From assembly GCF_019399895.1 (NCBI RefSeq), contig NC_091876.1:4502381-4566380 (forward strand): a DNA stretch of 64,000 nucleotides. Direction: 5' to 3'. Each line of letters opens with the position of its first letter. Position 1 is the stretch's first letter. The stretch comes from Cardiocondyla obscurior. Lineage: Eukaryota > Arthropoda > Insecta > Hymenoptera > Formicidae. The position numbers and the translations under genes are program-made. This document shows positions 36,919 to 47,898 of this stretch, piece by piece. The notes beneath the pieces are model-generated. The model had not been told where the DNA came from, made no database searches, and saw nothing but the letters and a program-made list of their open reading frames with translations.

Positions 36919-36994
36919 AAGAATCAACACTTGTATGCTTCGTAAAGTCGAAATAAATGCATAACTTGATTCAGGCGTTGTGCCAGATGGAAGA

Positions 36995-37246
36995 CTAGAA
37001 CTGACACGATTCTTTTGCCGTTAACAGCCCGCAGTTAGCTGGCTCGCTAAATCGATACCGCCCGCGAGCAAAACCGGGGAGAAAGAGAACAACAATTAGC
37101 GTTTTGATACGGGGAATCAATTGAGGAGGCAGAAAGAAAAGGAGAAATCCCTGGCTCGAGGTAATTGGTCTTGGCCCTTGAATCTCCGTGACCAGCTCGT
37201 CAAGATATTCGAACAAATCCTTTATGACGAAGGGCTTCTCGCTCAT
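36995..37246 (-). CDS. Candidate small protein, 83 residues
   Basis: The ATG (37244-37246) lies in an acceptable context (acacaATGA). The first part reads MSEKPFVIKDLFEYLDELVT then EIQGPRPITSSQ: acidic, helix-forming, with many G/C-ending codons although the flanking DNA is A/T-rich, as expected for real coding sequence. The C-terminal half is hydrophobic (LLFFLPPQL, TLIVVLFL) and less convincing; it could be intron read-through, but I see no good donor. Upstream on the same strand are a 38-codon frame overlapping this start and a TATAAAAA. An AATAAA near 36720 could end the transcript. No family is recognised. Confidence 0.27.
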   Translation of the reverse strand: MSEKPFVIKDLFEYLDELVTEIQGPRPITSSQGFLLFFLPPQLIPRIKTLIVVLFLPGFARGRYRFSEPANCGLLTAKESCQF

Positions 37247-37359
37247 TGTGTTCGGAAAACGGACGAAATACAAAAAAAAAAAACGAATTCTTCACTCGGC
37301 ATAAACGGAAAGCATAAACCTAACTTAGCAAAAGCGAAACTCGTCATTTTTTTTTTCAT
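37243..37359 (-). CDS. Upstream small ORF overlapping the next start
   Basis: A 38-codon frame begins MKKKMTSFAFAKLGLCFPFM and ends FRTQ. Its TGA overlaps the ATG of the 83-residue frame in the tetranucleotide ATGA, an arrangement compatible with termination-reinitiation. Lysines come from an A run and phenylalanines from a T run, so the peptide may have no function. If transcription starts about 30 nt from the TATA-like box, this ATG would be almost at the 5' end and the second ATG (37345-37347) would be more usable. Confidence 0.15.
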   Translation of the reverse strand: MKKKMTSFAFAKLGLCFPFMPSEEFVFFFCISSVFRTQ

Positions 37360-37384
37360 CCGCGTTTGCATATCTCTTAAGATA

Positions 37385-37392
37385 TTTTTATA
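37385..37392 (-). promoter_or_regulatory. TATA-box-like element
   Basis: TATAAAAA on the minus strand, about 140 nt upstream of the 83-residue frame; the expected start site is near 37362. Supports, but does not prove, a small transcription unit at 36.7-37.36 kb. Confidence 0.2.
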
Positions 37393-37559
37393 CATCTGTA
37401 ACATAATTTCCATATCGCGTCTGCGTGTTCCGTAATTTCATCCTCGACGCGCGAGCTTTCGCGTCCGCGAAATTCCTTCTCAAGGAACAGAACTGGTTCG
37501 ACAATTTGACGACGAAGACAGTGAAAAATTTTGAAATTCGCACGCCCTTCTGCTTTATC

Positions 37560-37582
37560 GACCTGCCTTTTCCCGGCAGGTC
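37560..37582. repeat. Perfect inverted repeat, 8-bp arms
   Basis: GACCTGCC (37560-37567) and GGCAGGTC (37575-37582) flank TTTTCCC. No adjacent gene is assigned. Confidence 0.75.
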
Positions 37583-39510
37583 CTCGCTAAGCTCACGCCG
37601 CTCGTACTCGGCGAAGTACCCCCCGGCATCAATCTTGCATAGAATCCTCGAATTTACGACTCTCGTCCCGCGCGCACACGTTGAATTTCATTCGATGGAC
37701 GCCGTGGAATGGCCGCGTCCGGCATCTATTCGCGTCGCATCGCCGCGTACCTGTACTATAACGCACGTCTGTTTTACCGCTCCTCCGTTCTCTCGCAAAG
37801 GGGCGATTTCCCCGGCGATGAGATTAGTTCGATAAGCGGCGGTCGCAAACGGAGCTGAAATAAAGCGCGGATTCGGCCGGCGGTCTCCGCTCGCGTGCGA
37901 CTAATCGCTCGTGCGTGCGCAGGGAACTCGCGGAGACAAGGTAATCCGCGAGTATAAATGTATAATTCCCATCAACATTAATGCCGCTTTCGCCGGAGAC
38001 CCGAAATCGTATCACCGTCGTTAAATTTTCTGAATCGCGCGATTGCGCCCGCCGTACGTATAAGTGCATACACGCGCGCGGCATAAAATTATACGTTCTT
38101 CAAAATACGACCCGCTGGGCTCTGGTTTGCCCGGATAGCTGGCGACGCAGTCGCCGTCGGTTTCGTCTGCACAATTTCCACAGTGGAAGCTCTTAAAGTG
38201 TCATTTCACGCGGAAAGTCGCGCTCCGTCTCTCTCTCTTCCGTCTCTTTATTCCATTTTCCTCGTCATTCCGCCATTCACGTCGCGCAACTGTAGTCAAA
38301 TAAATGCTCGGGAAATAACAAGCGATCAAACGGTGGCTCAATAAGTTATTGTTGTCCCGTAAAGAGTCAATTTGTACAGTGTAAAGAATGGAGGTACCGC
38401 CATGCAACACTTGTTATCGGATATTCCGTGGGTAATTTCGCAGACGTTGTCCGCTGCACAGAGGCGATTTTTCTTGCCCGGCAATACACGTCCGCGCGCG
38501 GTGGCGGTGCAATATCAAAGGGAAAATCCCGCCGGCCGTAATCTAGATTTTCAATCTCGTAACAAATCGCATTATTCCGCGGTTAAACACGTCATTTATT
38601 CCACTCTATTTAAACCGTTTCCGTGCCGCAAAGTGCAGCGTGTACTTCAACGTATGATTTCATGTCGCGAGAGAAGACAGTCGGGTGTGCTCGCGAAAAA
38701 AAAGTAAAACAAAAAAAATGCGACTTGTTAACGTCTTTAAAAATAAAACTGATGATTCGAATAAAAAATATTTCACAGAATGCAATGCAACGTTAATGCG
38801 CGGACGACAAGCACGCATACGCGTAACCACGGTCGCTCTATTTACATTTCAGTAGCGCCGCTCGCCGCGATGATAAAGAATCGCTATACATACGAACGCA
38901 ATACCCCGGCGAGCTAGGAGGAGCGTGGGTGGGTGAGCGCCGATATAACTACTCGCTCGGCTCGAATTTTTCATTCGCGAGGCTCCGCCGACGGTATATC
39001 TCGTCGACAATGGTGAATACCCGGCGGTGAAGCCGGGTCGCGTCGTTGCATACGCGATTCACCGCGTGAATAAAGAAACGCCGACGGTCACGGTGCATGT
39101 CGCCGGGGGAAAAAAAAAAGGAGACGCGTCGCGCGCCGGATATGTACGCCGAACCGCTCGGATTTGACCCACATTCTTCGGTTCCGATTCTTTACTTTTC
39201 CGGCCAAGCAATCACCGCCGATTCCTGTCGAAATAATAGCTTTTGCCCGCCCGTAGCTTCCACGGGAAAGCATAACAGCTTGAAATTGGAGGTAAATTAA
39301 TGATCAGATCGGGCTTCGTGTTCGGCGAGTAATTACCGATCCCGCCGGGAGGATGGCGCCGGGCGTGACGGGCGAAGAAGGAATTTAGCCAAACCTCCCT
39401 GTAATTTCTCGTTCATCCCTTCGTAAACTTGGCGGTGCCTAGGGTTATTTCAAGGGAGTCCCAAGGTGACTGCGGAGAGGAGACGGAAGCGGCGTCGGCA
39501 GCGGGTGGAG

Positions 39511-39642
39511 TATAAAGAGGCGGGATGCGTAGAGAGGGATGTAGATGTAACGGCGGGGGAGTCGCGGGGGGTGAATCTTACTCGGTGCGAAGGAGCAAGT
39601 TACCCCTCTCCTTGCCACCCAGTGAGGGCTTCCGTGTAGTAG
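39511..39642 (+). promoter_or_regulatory. Possible promoter and untranslated first exon
   Basis: TATAAAGAGG at 39511 is followed about 130 nt later by GTAGTAG|GTGAGT, a good donor. A start near 39541 would give a first exon of about 100 nt carrying only two-codon ATG frames, so it would be untranslated. No downstream exon is identified in phase, and both motifs occur by chance at this scale. Confidence 0.15.
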
Positions 39643-42540
39643 GTGAGTTATTGGCGTTACGTTAGACGTCACATGCAGCGCCGACCCGGCAAGCCTCCGC
39701 TCGAGAGTGCTCGCCAGCTTCTCTCGCTTCTACCTCCTATCTCACCGCGAGTAAAGACGCAACGTCAGATGCAAGACAAACGTCTCAATCCTAACCGTAA
39801 CGACGAGAATGACGCTGGCTGACGACAGCGTATGAATCCTTCGACAACTTCCCCCGTGCGGCGGGGTCGCCGGAAGAAACCGCGAGCTTTCCGGATGACG
39901 CATTAAACTCCGGCTCCGACTATTTCGTTTCGACGCTTATGCATCTCACCGACGACGTACGCGCGAACGTATTGAAGTTTAGCGAAAGTCTATTAATTCT
40001 AAGTTATTACCGTCTCTCTGTGAGATTCGAAGAAAAGTTTTCAAAGTTTCCTTCGTGATTTTTATCGCACATTCGAATAGCCTTTATTTTTAAGACGGTA
40101 TCTTTTTTATTTTTTTTTTATTTTGTTACGAAAATACAAGAGAGATCGAGATCTTTTCACGAAATCCCTCAAAGCGCGACATATTGTTCTCCATTGACTA
40201 TTTGATGGTCGGAGTCATGCGCTTGCATACGGTATCGCATGAGAAATGTCGCGTTGCTGGGTGAATAACGAAAATGGGCAAGCGTGGCAACGGTGATTTC
40301 TTTCACGTCGCGGAGAACAATGTGGCGTTGCCGGCGTGACGAAGAAAATATGCGGAAAATCGGTGCATTCGATCGGGGAGGAAAATAGCGATGATTTGTC
40401 ATCGCAATACGTGAGCGGTATTTTGTATGCAGAGTACGTTAATAATTTGAGATTACATTGCTATTGTGTAAGACTTCGTTATTATTTTACTTTTTTTTCC
40501 CTTTTTTTTTTTTACGGTAAATTAATGTCGCCCGTCTTGACATATATAAAAACGGAGCAGTGAAGCGTTCGATTTCACTTGACAGTAATTATTTTAATTT
40601 ATTCACGGAATTTACGATATTCTGTTAACGTTGATTTTAATCGCGCGTTTTATTACACATCGCGTGTTTTACTAATCTGAAAATACAATTGATAAGCACA
40701 GCGACTTATGGGAATATAATAGCTGAAATATGTTGATGATGACGTTCGTGAAGGATGATCGATCAACGTCAAAAGTCGATTGGGAGCCGAGAGCTACCAG
40801 TACTCTTTTTACTCGAGAAACAAGCTTTGAGCACTTTATTTGTTTTCACAAAATAAAAAGAAATAAAAGAAAAAAAAAGGAAAAGTGCTTAAGTGTGTTA
40901 CGATCAACGTAGTGTCGCTACCCGCTGTCGAAACTTCTTATGTAAACCGTTTTTATTATGTAAAAGCTAAAGCTGCTTCGCGACAAGTCTCTAAACCTGA
41001 TTTCTTTCTCGCAGACGAGCGACGTGAAACACCGAAACGCTGATATTCGAAAGTAGTAATAGAGTTGTGATTTATTTCTCTTAGGTACGTAACGCGACGC
41101 TTTTTGCGCGACGGATATTGCGGTGGATGGCCGTAGAATAAATAGCATGCCGCCAATATGCATCATTCTTTCCCCTCCCTTAACTGCTTCCAATCGTTTT
41201 GCGCAATACGATTCGTATAAGACTGCCTGAAACTTATCGGAGAACGTCGATCTAAATCGCACCGAATGTGACCGATAAAGGCGGCCTTAATGACATTGGC
41301 CCTCTCCTCGCCGATTCGAACGAGAACACATTCGATTCGAAGTACATTTATCTTGGCCCCATGGCACGCCGTTGTAAAGTATGGTTCCGGCGACCCTCCT
41401 TCGACCCTTCTGCCAGCTTCCGGACTATGCTCTTGATGGAATACGTGCGTGGACTGCACCCGCGCCTCCGCGGAATTCCTTCGCGTTTTTACGAACAGTC
41501 GGCAGTTTCGCAGACCCTCGCCCGGGAGGGAAAAACTTGTTCCGATATTTGTTTCGGTTTTATTTGAGAAAAATACTCATTTGATATATTATACGTAATA
41601 TAAATGACAAAACAACAAACGTAAATCCTCGAGTTTTTTCTTAACGCAGATATAAGGCATGAAACACGTTCCTATATGTCTTTTTAATGGAAATTAAAAA
41701 AAAAAAATCCATCAGAATACGGGCACGCGTATTGTGCTAGACACAAAAGCGGGGCTGAGTGGTCACAAGCAGCGTTCTCGCGCGCTTGGAAACCGGATAT
41801 TCTCTCTGTCGCGGCGCTGTGGAACATGAGACTTGGGTGGCGGATTCGGCGCCTCGTCGGTGGCGAAAGCCGGCTCGCGGTGATTTGTTATCGTAACACC
41901 GCGATGGTGTTTGTCTAGCAAATCCTTAGCCACGTCTGCCAGCTAAGGCCTGTCGCTTTCTACTCGCTACCTCGCGCGGTCGACCCTCGCCCCAACCCTT
42001 GAATCAACCCCTTGTAAAAACACGAGTTCACCTTGGGTCGGAATCAGTGGGCCGTCTACATGCGCATCTGTACGAGTTAACACCAGCTAATGCCAGTAGC
42101 GGCGGCGGCAGCAGCAGCAACATTCGAGCCGCGATAGTAAACGACGGCGAAGCCACTGGGACGAGGTAGAAGGCAAACTGTGCCATGACCTGTGAACGCG
42201 CCAAGCTCTCCTCCTTCCGGCGAGCAACCTATATTTCAAGCGGTGATAAATCAGCTAAGATTCCGGAAATTTACGCGCGACCTGGATCCACCGCGGCTAT
42301 CATTCCCGCTCGCAAACGGAGAAGGAGGAATAAGCGAGAAGAGAGAAAGAGAGAGTTCGCACGGGAAGGTGTGGCGCGAAAACGGCGAGGAAAGAAATTC
42401 GAGAGTAGAATAGCGAAAAGAATAAATGGTCGTTAATGACGAGCCGATCGGTTTAATAGCTGTAACTTATTCCACGGAGCTCAAGTATAGTTTGAAAATA
42501 TTGTCGCGAAAAGAACCCACTCACCTAATCTAATCGATAA

Positions 42541-42575
42541 AAGAAATAAAAAAGAAAAGAAAAGAAAAAAAAAAA
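42541..42575. repeat. A-rich purine tract with AAAAG units
   Basis: Repeats of AAAAG/AAAGA merge into an A run. Read on the minus strand it forms a long pyrimidine tract next to acceptor-like sites. Confidence 0.8.
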
Positions 42576-43077
42576 TTATCTTTGTCTTCTAGCATCGAGA
42601 ATTGTATGATATAAATTCAGTTAATTGGCGAAGGGTGGGGCATTTTAGACAGCCTGCACCCAGCAGCTACGTTAGTCGAGATTATCGATTTCTCCTAACC
42701 AACGAATTATTCCGCCTGCACCCGGCAATAATTTACCATTACTTTCCGAGTTACAGTTTTAAGTAGATGTTATTATAATCAAGTATGTCATCATCTCATG
42801 CGCGGAGAAGTTTCGCTTCCGAGCACGGAGACTCGGAATAATTGATGCAACGGACTCCTCTCTTTCGATACCCGTATCAGTTAGTGTGTACCACTCGCCG
42901 AGAAGCTTTCGCCTAAAGTTAGCCGGCAAGAGTTACTTAGAAAATTTCTTTGAGATCGACTTCAGGAAACAAACATTATTTTTAAATGGATGCATTAACT
43001 TCGGCGACGGATATAATCTCCCTTCTTACAATTTCGCTTCAAGCTCGTTAAACCGATATTTAATGTTACCGCGATGT

Positions 43078-43110
43078 TGATACTGAAATTGCGTAATTTC
43101 AGCTGTATCA
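43078..43110. repeat. Near-perfect hairpin with one bulge
   Basis: TGATACTGAAATT (43078-43090) pairs with AATTTCAG-CTG-TATCA (43095-43110), leaving a 3-nt bulge, around the loop GCGT. It is too short for a typical microRNA precursor. Confidence 0.65.
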
Positions 43111-44684
43111 TAATTGTTATCGTTTCAACAATAATTATATTACAGTTATGTATAAATTTAGCTATTGCGCGCATTAATCACGAAACAAAAAAAAAAAATT
43201 CAATTTCCGTGACCAATCTCAAACTGATACGCTATCATTCGAGCACACTAAATTTATTTCGATAAGTGGGTTATAGCTTGTAACATGTTCCCGCAATTGC
43301 TCATAGCGCGACTGCTAATTATGTGCTAATTTGGAATTAGCAATGGAACGCACTAGATAACGCTCGGTATCGGCGTCAGCTGTTTTCGCCGGGTTGCTCG
43401 GCAACGGGAATTCCGAACGAGAGATACGCTGACAATTTCAATTCGCACGCTCTGCAAGAGATCTCGTGGCGCAATCGCAAAAATTTACCGTTCAATCGCT
43501 TGCGACAAGTACCCACACGCTAAAATTGCAAGTCTATCGACATCGCTCGCGCCGCTCATAACGTATATTCATAACGTGATCAATACGCCCGCGCTATTTC
43601 GTTACGAATTCAAGAATATTGCAGCAATGTCAAATATTAATAAAATATGTACGAGCATGATTGCGGGCGTTACTTAATCATGAATCGCAGCATGACGTAA
43701 TAATAATAATTATTCGATATTCGTACTCTCGCGCTAGAACATATAAATACGCGCACTATCATCGGCATAATTATTACCTTTAAATCCAATACAAGCGGCG
43801 AGTACGTAAGCGACGGGCTAACTCGCACGGCGGGACATGTGAAGTATTTCAACCGGTGGGATATTCCAACGACGTCTCGGAAGTAAATTACGCTGATTGA
43901 GATCCGGAATTAATGTTTGTCCCGTTGACGATGCGCAACGTGCACGGTTTCCACAATCGATCGTTCGACGAAGATCGACTTCCCCACATCCAGACGGATA
44001 GAATTAAATGTAGCGAAAAGTCGGCACCGTTCGCAGACCGAAAGATCAAAAGTCGTCGATTCGACACGGGGGGGAGAGCAGAAATATCCGCCTCGATGAG
44101 TAAAGGTGCGTTAATTAAAGCCTCTCATTAACGATCTTGCCCTCCGCAATCCCCAGCTATCGTTCGGCCCTCCCTATTTAATGTAATGACCAAATATATC
44201 AACGGCCCACAAACACCTCGTCAACCTTCGAAACAATGGCAGCCGGCTAACAATGAAATCGATACGCTTGCTGATCTTTAATTAAAATATACGCTAATTT
44301 TTGCGACGGCGCGCGCGTAATATTATTATTGAAACGATCGGAATTTATAAATTAATTAACGCCTGTAACGAGATAACATAATAGCGAAAAAACGATTTTG
44401 GAACCAAATTATTGCTAATGATGAAGGTACGCGGAAGAAGTTTCGCATTTACGGGAAGTTGAGTATAATATTTCTTAATATTGCCTAGGGAGAGATATAA
44501 GTATCATTTGCGTATTGTAATTTACGTGATATAATTTTTTTTAAACTTTTCCAAATCCATATTCATGAAATATTGCGCGGAAACCCCGCTCGTTAATTGC
44601 GAGATAAAACGAGATAGACTTTCTTGAGCGCGGACGAATTGAGACAACCAATTGTGTATTTTCTCACCTTTCCTTTCGTCTCAG

Positions 44685-44743
44685 GTGCTCGGAGTTACGC
44701 CGTGAAACGCAAATCGAAGAGTTGCCTGACAATGAGAAGCAAG
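44685..44743 (+). other. Candidate internal exon, unassigned
   Basis: One of the best acceptors in the window (ctcacctttcctttcgtctcag) opens a 59-nt segment closed by GCAAG|GTAATT. Two frames are open. After one leading base it reads CSELRRETQIEELPDNEKQ, a charged, plausibly helical peptide; after two leading bases it reads ARSYAVKRKSKSCLTMRSK. The former looks more protein-like. No homologue is recognised and no adjacent exon is assigned. It could be an exon of a large-intron gene, or chance. Confidence 0.27.
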
Positions 44744-45119
44744 GTAATTTCGTACAGTGAGAAAATGCTTCAGTTCCTCGTTCGTCGCATTCCCGATTCG
44801 TCAGACAGTCAAATTATAGAGTACCTCTTCGACGCTGCTTCGATCTCTCCTTATATTTACAATTGTGCAAATTATTCGTACTTTCATTATCACGAACGCT
44901 CGGAGTAAATGCGTTAAAAGGGTTTATGTACGCGTATTTATCGAAGCGTAATGCAATCCGCCAGAAACATATAGTATTACCGTTGTATTCTCCGCGAATT
45001 ATTCACATTTAATAAAGACTTCTCGTAATTTTCACGACTGATTGATCAGGCAACGACGACGCTTTATCAACGAGAACAGTACCACTGTAGGGTGAAAAGG
45101 GTGAGACAAGTGTCGGTCG

Positions 45120-45475
45120 TCGTAAAAACTTCATTAGCTTTTCTATCTCGTTATTAACTAATAATAATTATCTCGCTACATGCCTCGCGCTGGACAGTAA
45201 CTAGATGAATGCTGAATATATTATTTTTCTTTTTAAATTAAAAATTTTAATAATTAATTAAAAAATAAAAAATAATAAAAAACTAATTTAATTTAAAATG
45301 ACACAAATGACTCTCACTTTTTATAGTAGCTTAAATGGTTGCTAAATAAAAAATACTTCTTTACAAATTATGATTAATTAAGCAGTCACTAGCTAAGGAA
45401 CATATCTAATCTGCGCGATTAATTCACTAGCTGCAAAATCGGAATAGCTAGATAAATTTCCACTTGGACAGTAAT
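45120..45475 (+). repeat. Diverged dispersed repeat, copy 2
   Basis: Same ordered blocks as 13060-13180 but longer, with an A/T-rich insert (about 45220-45370) and what look like two versions of the cagt(a/c)actag block. The A/T-rich insert may be internal element sequence lost from copy 1. No terminal repeats recognised. Confidence 0.38.
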
Positions 45476-46258
45476 ACCGTTCGATTTGTATCGAGTTCCA
45501 CGCAACACCCTCAAGGCTTCATCCTCTGCTAACACGTGTACGCGTGTGTGGACGCGCGTACGCACGGTGCTATCGAACGTGTAGATTTTTAGAGTGGCGT
45601 CGGTGGTGTTCGCGACACGCGTTGCAGGCGGGAAATCCGTGAGCCCCCAGACGCTTATGCAACGCGTAGGGGTGTCTGAAGCGGTCCTTCAAGCCATCTC
45701 AAACGACTGCCACCATCTTCGTGTCACACCTCATTATACCGTCGCTTCGTTAGCGCCGTCGACGAACAAAGGACGAATCCGCGACGATCAGTATTCGCGT
45801 ATGACGCGATTTAAAACTCGATTAACGCGAACCTATCTGCTCTCCCATATAATTTGTACGGGCGGTGAAAAAAAAATAATAAATAAACGCGCACGCGTTG
45901 TTGAACAAAAATTAAATGTATACATTGTTAAATTCGTGCGTAATAAATTAACATTTTCGCTCGCGAATTATGCGCGTTAATGCGTGTGTAAATACATTAC
46001 GCGTACACGTGCGCGAGCAGCTAGCCATCAAGGTAGGAGTATCACAGACAGATAACCCGACAGTCCGCACTCGTAAACCAGAAACTTGCGCAATCACAAG
46101 TTGGCAGAAGTCCGCTGCGAGCTCGTGAGCCCGAAACTCATAAAACTACTGTAATTGTAAAACACGAAAGGGCATAGGCGGGGCCAAAATACCGCGGCTG
46201 ACTGGCTTATGCATCACGGTTTACGGTATGAATTATTTCACTTGTTGAAATCATTATC

Positions 46259-46278
46259 TTTTTTTTTTTTTTTTTTTT
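46259..46278. repeat. Poly-T run of 20
   Basis: Uninterrupted T run seen directly. Homopolymer. Confidence 0.88.
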
Positions 46279-47840
46279 CCGACGGTCTTCCGGGCATCCG
46301 CGTTTTTTGCTCATTACCATCTCGCTGTGTATCCGCAAAAAAAAAAGATTTTTATAAAATAACGAATACCCGCCCCGGGAACTTCGATAAATATAGCGTT
46401 TCTTTCGCAAAAGGTTGCTATTTCGGCTTTTCGAATTGCTTACGTTAAAGCGAAAGATCCTCAAAGAGAAGGTTACTTCCTTTTATCGGAATTCGATATT
46501 CGCTTTCGTCTTGGGAAAGGCTACTTTGATGGTTCTTGTGGATCTTCTTTCTTCTGGTGAAATCTGGGTGCGCGGTACCGCCGGATAGACGCGCCACCGG
46601 ATGACTTTCGGGGAAAATATCATATTTCTTATTCCCTGTTGCTACTAATATTCGCTTTGCGGTTTCTTTGATGAAATTGTTTGCCTATTTCCGATATTGC
46701 GTTAGTAAAAGTATTTATAAGTATCGAATGAAAATTATTAACTTCCGTCCGAGGTAGGAGCGCCGGTGGCTCAAAGATATTCTCGTAAGCCATATTATTT
46801 TAAGGAAATTCCGCCTGGCCGTTGATTTCATTGCGATCCGCATCGGTGCTCTCATAAATTATCGATATACAAGTGGTTACGATTTTACGAATGAATAAAT
46901 GTTTCAGCGAGCTGACGGAACTGTTACAGCCGAGCTTATACTTCGGCGCAGAATGCTGCCGTAAATTACAAACGTTGTAATTTAAATTGTCTTTTGTACC
47001 GCGTATCGAAAATAAAGTATATTGTTGGAAACACCGTTTTTAACGTTTCTACCACGCTCAAGTAATAGAGGTGCAGCCGTCTGTGCTCAATATCAATCTG
47101 TGCGTGCGACAATTCATTAAAGCTTGAATCAATCAGCTTCTGTACGCATAGTTAACAAAATTCATTACGCTTTTGAGAACACGCGCGCGCAAGTACGGAA
47201 ATCACTATGATTTTATTGCAACTACGTAGCTTAAAGTCGATAATTGAAAGTTGCACAGTCATCGATTGTTCCTAACTCGTTCGCGTACAACGTTGCAATT
47301 TGTGCTCAAAGGTTGTGGTACGTTTTGCAGCAAAACCTTACATTTAATTAATATAAAGGCCGGGGTAATAAACGATTCCTCTTTCTACGTTATCGAATCT
47401 ATAAATTGTCGAGTCTATATTGTTTAAAGTTACCGCTTAACGTTCATCCCTTGACGCCGGTGCAAATGGGATTGTGGAATTAAAGATTAGCGGGGAGAGT
47501 AGTAGATATCCTGTTAAGGAAGATCGACCGTTAAGGAACATTTCGAGGATTCCCGTCTCGATAAGCCCCGCACCGATCTTCGGGCTTCTTAGAGGCGTCC
47601 TGGAATTATTTAGTGATGCGTAAGCCGCTCCAGGCTTGCCTCCAGATCGAGGTTAATGGCTTCGATTCCCAGCAGTGCGTTCGCCAAACCCTCCAAGTTA
47701 ACGATATCTCATCGACTTCTAACCGTAAGCATAAAATTACGAAACAACCGAGCTTGAAACTGTATGTAGCGTGTATGTAGCTCTATCTCGCTGTTCCATT
47801 GTTTAAAGGAAATCGTTATCGACACGAAAAAATCTCGATG

Positions 47841-47898
47841 TAAAAGAGAAAAAGAATTAAAAAAAAAAGAAACAAAAAAAATTAAAAAAAAAAAAAAA
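47841..47898. repeat. A-rich low-complexity segment
   Basis: Several A runs separated by single G, C or TT, ending in a 15-A run. Low complexity, no gene body attached. Confidence 0.8.

Larger units (their letters stand above)
35203..36994. other. Stretch with two plus-strand open frames and CCATGG inverted repeats
   Basis: No gene is firmly supported. It contains a 21-T run (35844-35864), a 125-codon plus frame (35905-36282) and a 152-codon plus frame (36460-36918). Around 35950-36080 CpG is sparser than in surrounding DNA, and CCATGG occurs twice within 31 bp (36026-36056). The composition change could mark inserted DNA, but no termini were found. Confidence 0.4.
37393..44684. other. Non-genic stretch
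   Basis: No gene is firmly supported. It includes a perfect hairpin at 37560-37582, an ACCCGGC/GCCGGGT stem at 39019-39038, a TATA/donor pair at 39511-39642, an A-rich purine tract at 42541-42575, a long minus-strand pyrimidine tract ending at acceptor-like sites near 42525, and a hairpin at 43078-43110. The 136-codon plus frame at 37425-37835 and the lysine/arginine-rich frame at 42185-42436 are probably chance. Confidence 0.45.

Noticed and set aside
42463..42525. Minus-strand long pyrimidine tract, acceptor-like sites and a 23-codon frame
   Set aside because: The tract is a simple repeat, and no donor or minus-strand polyadenylation signal supports a terminal exon.
45594..45980. 128-codon plus-strand frame with a protein-like middle
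   Set aside because: Begins at GTG, the tail is low-complexity, and there is no good acceptor, promoter or recognised domain.
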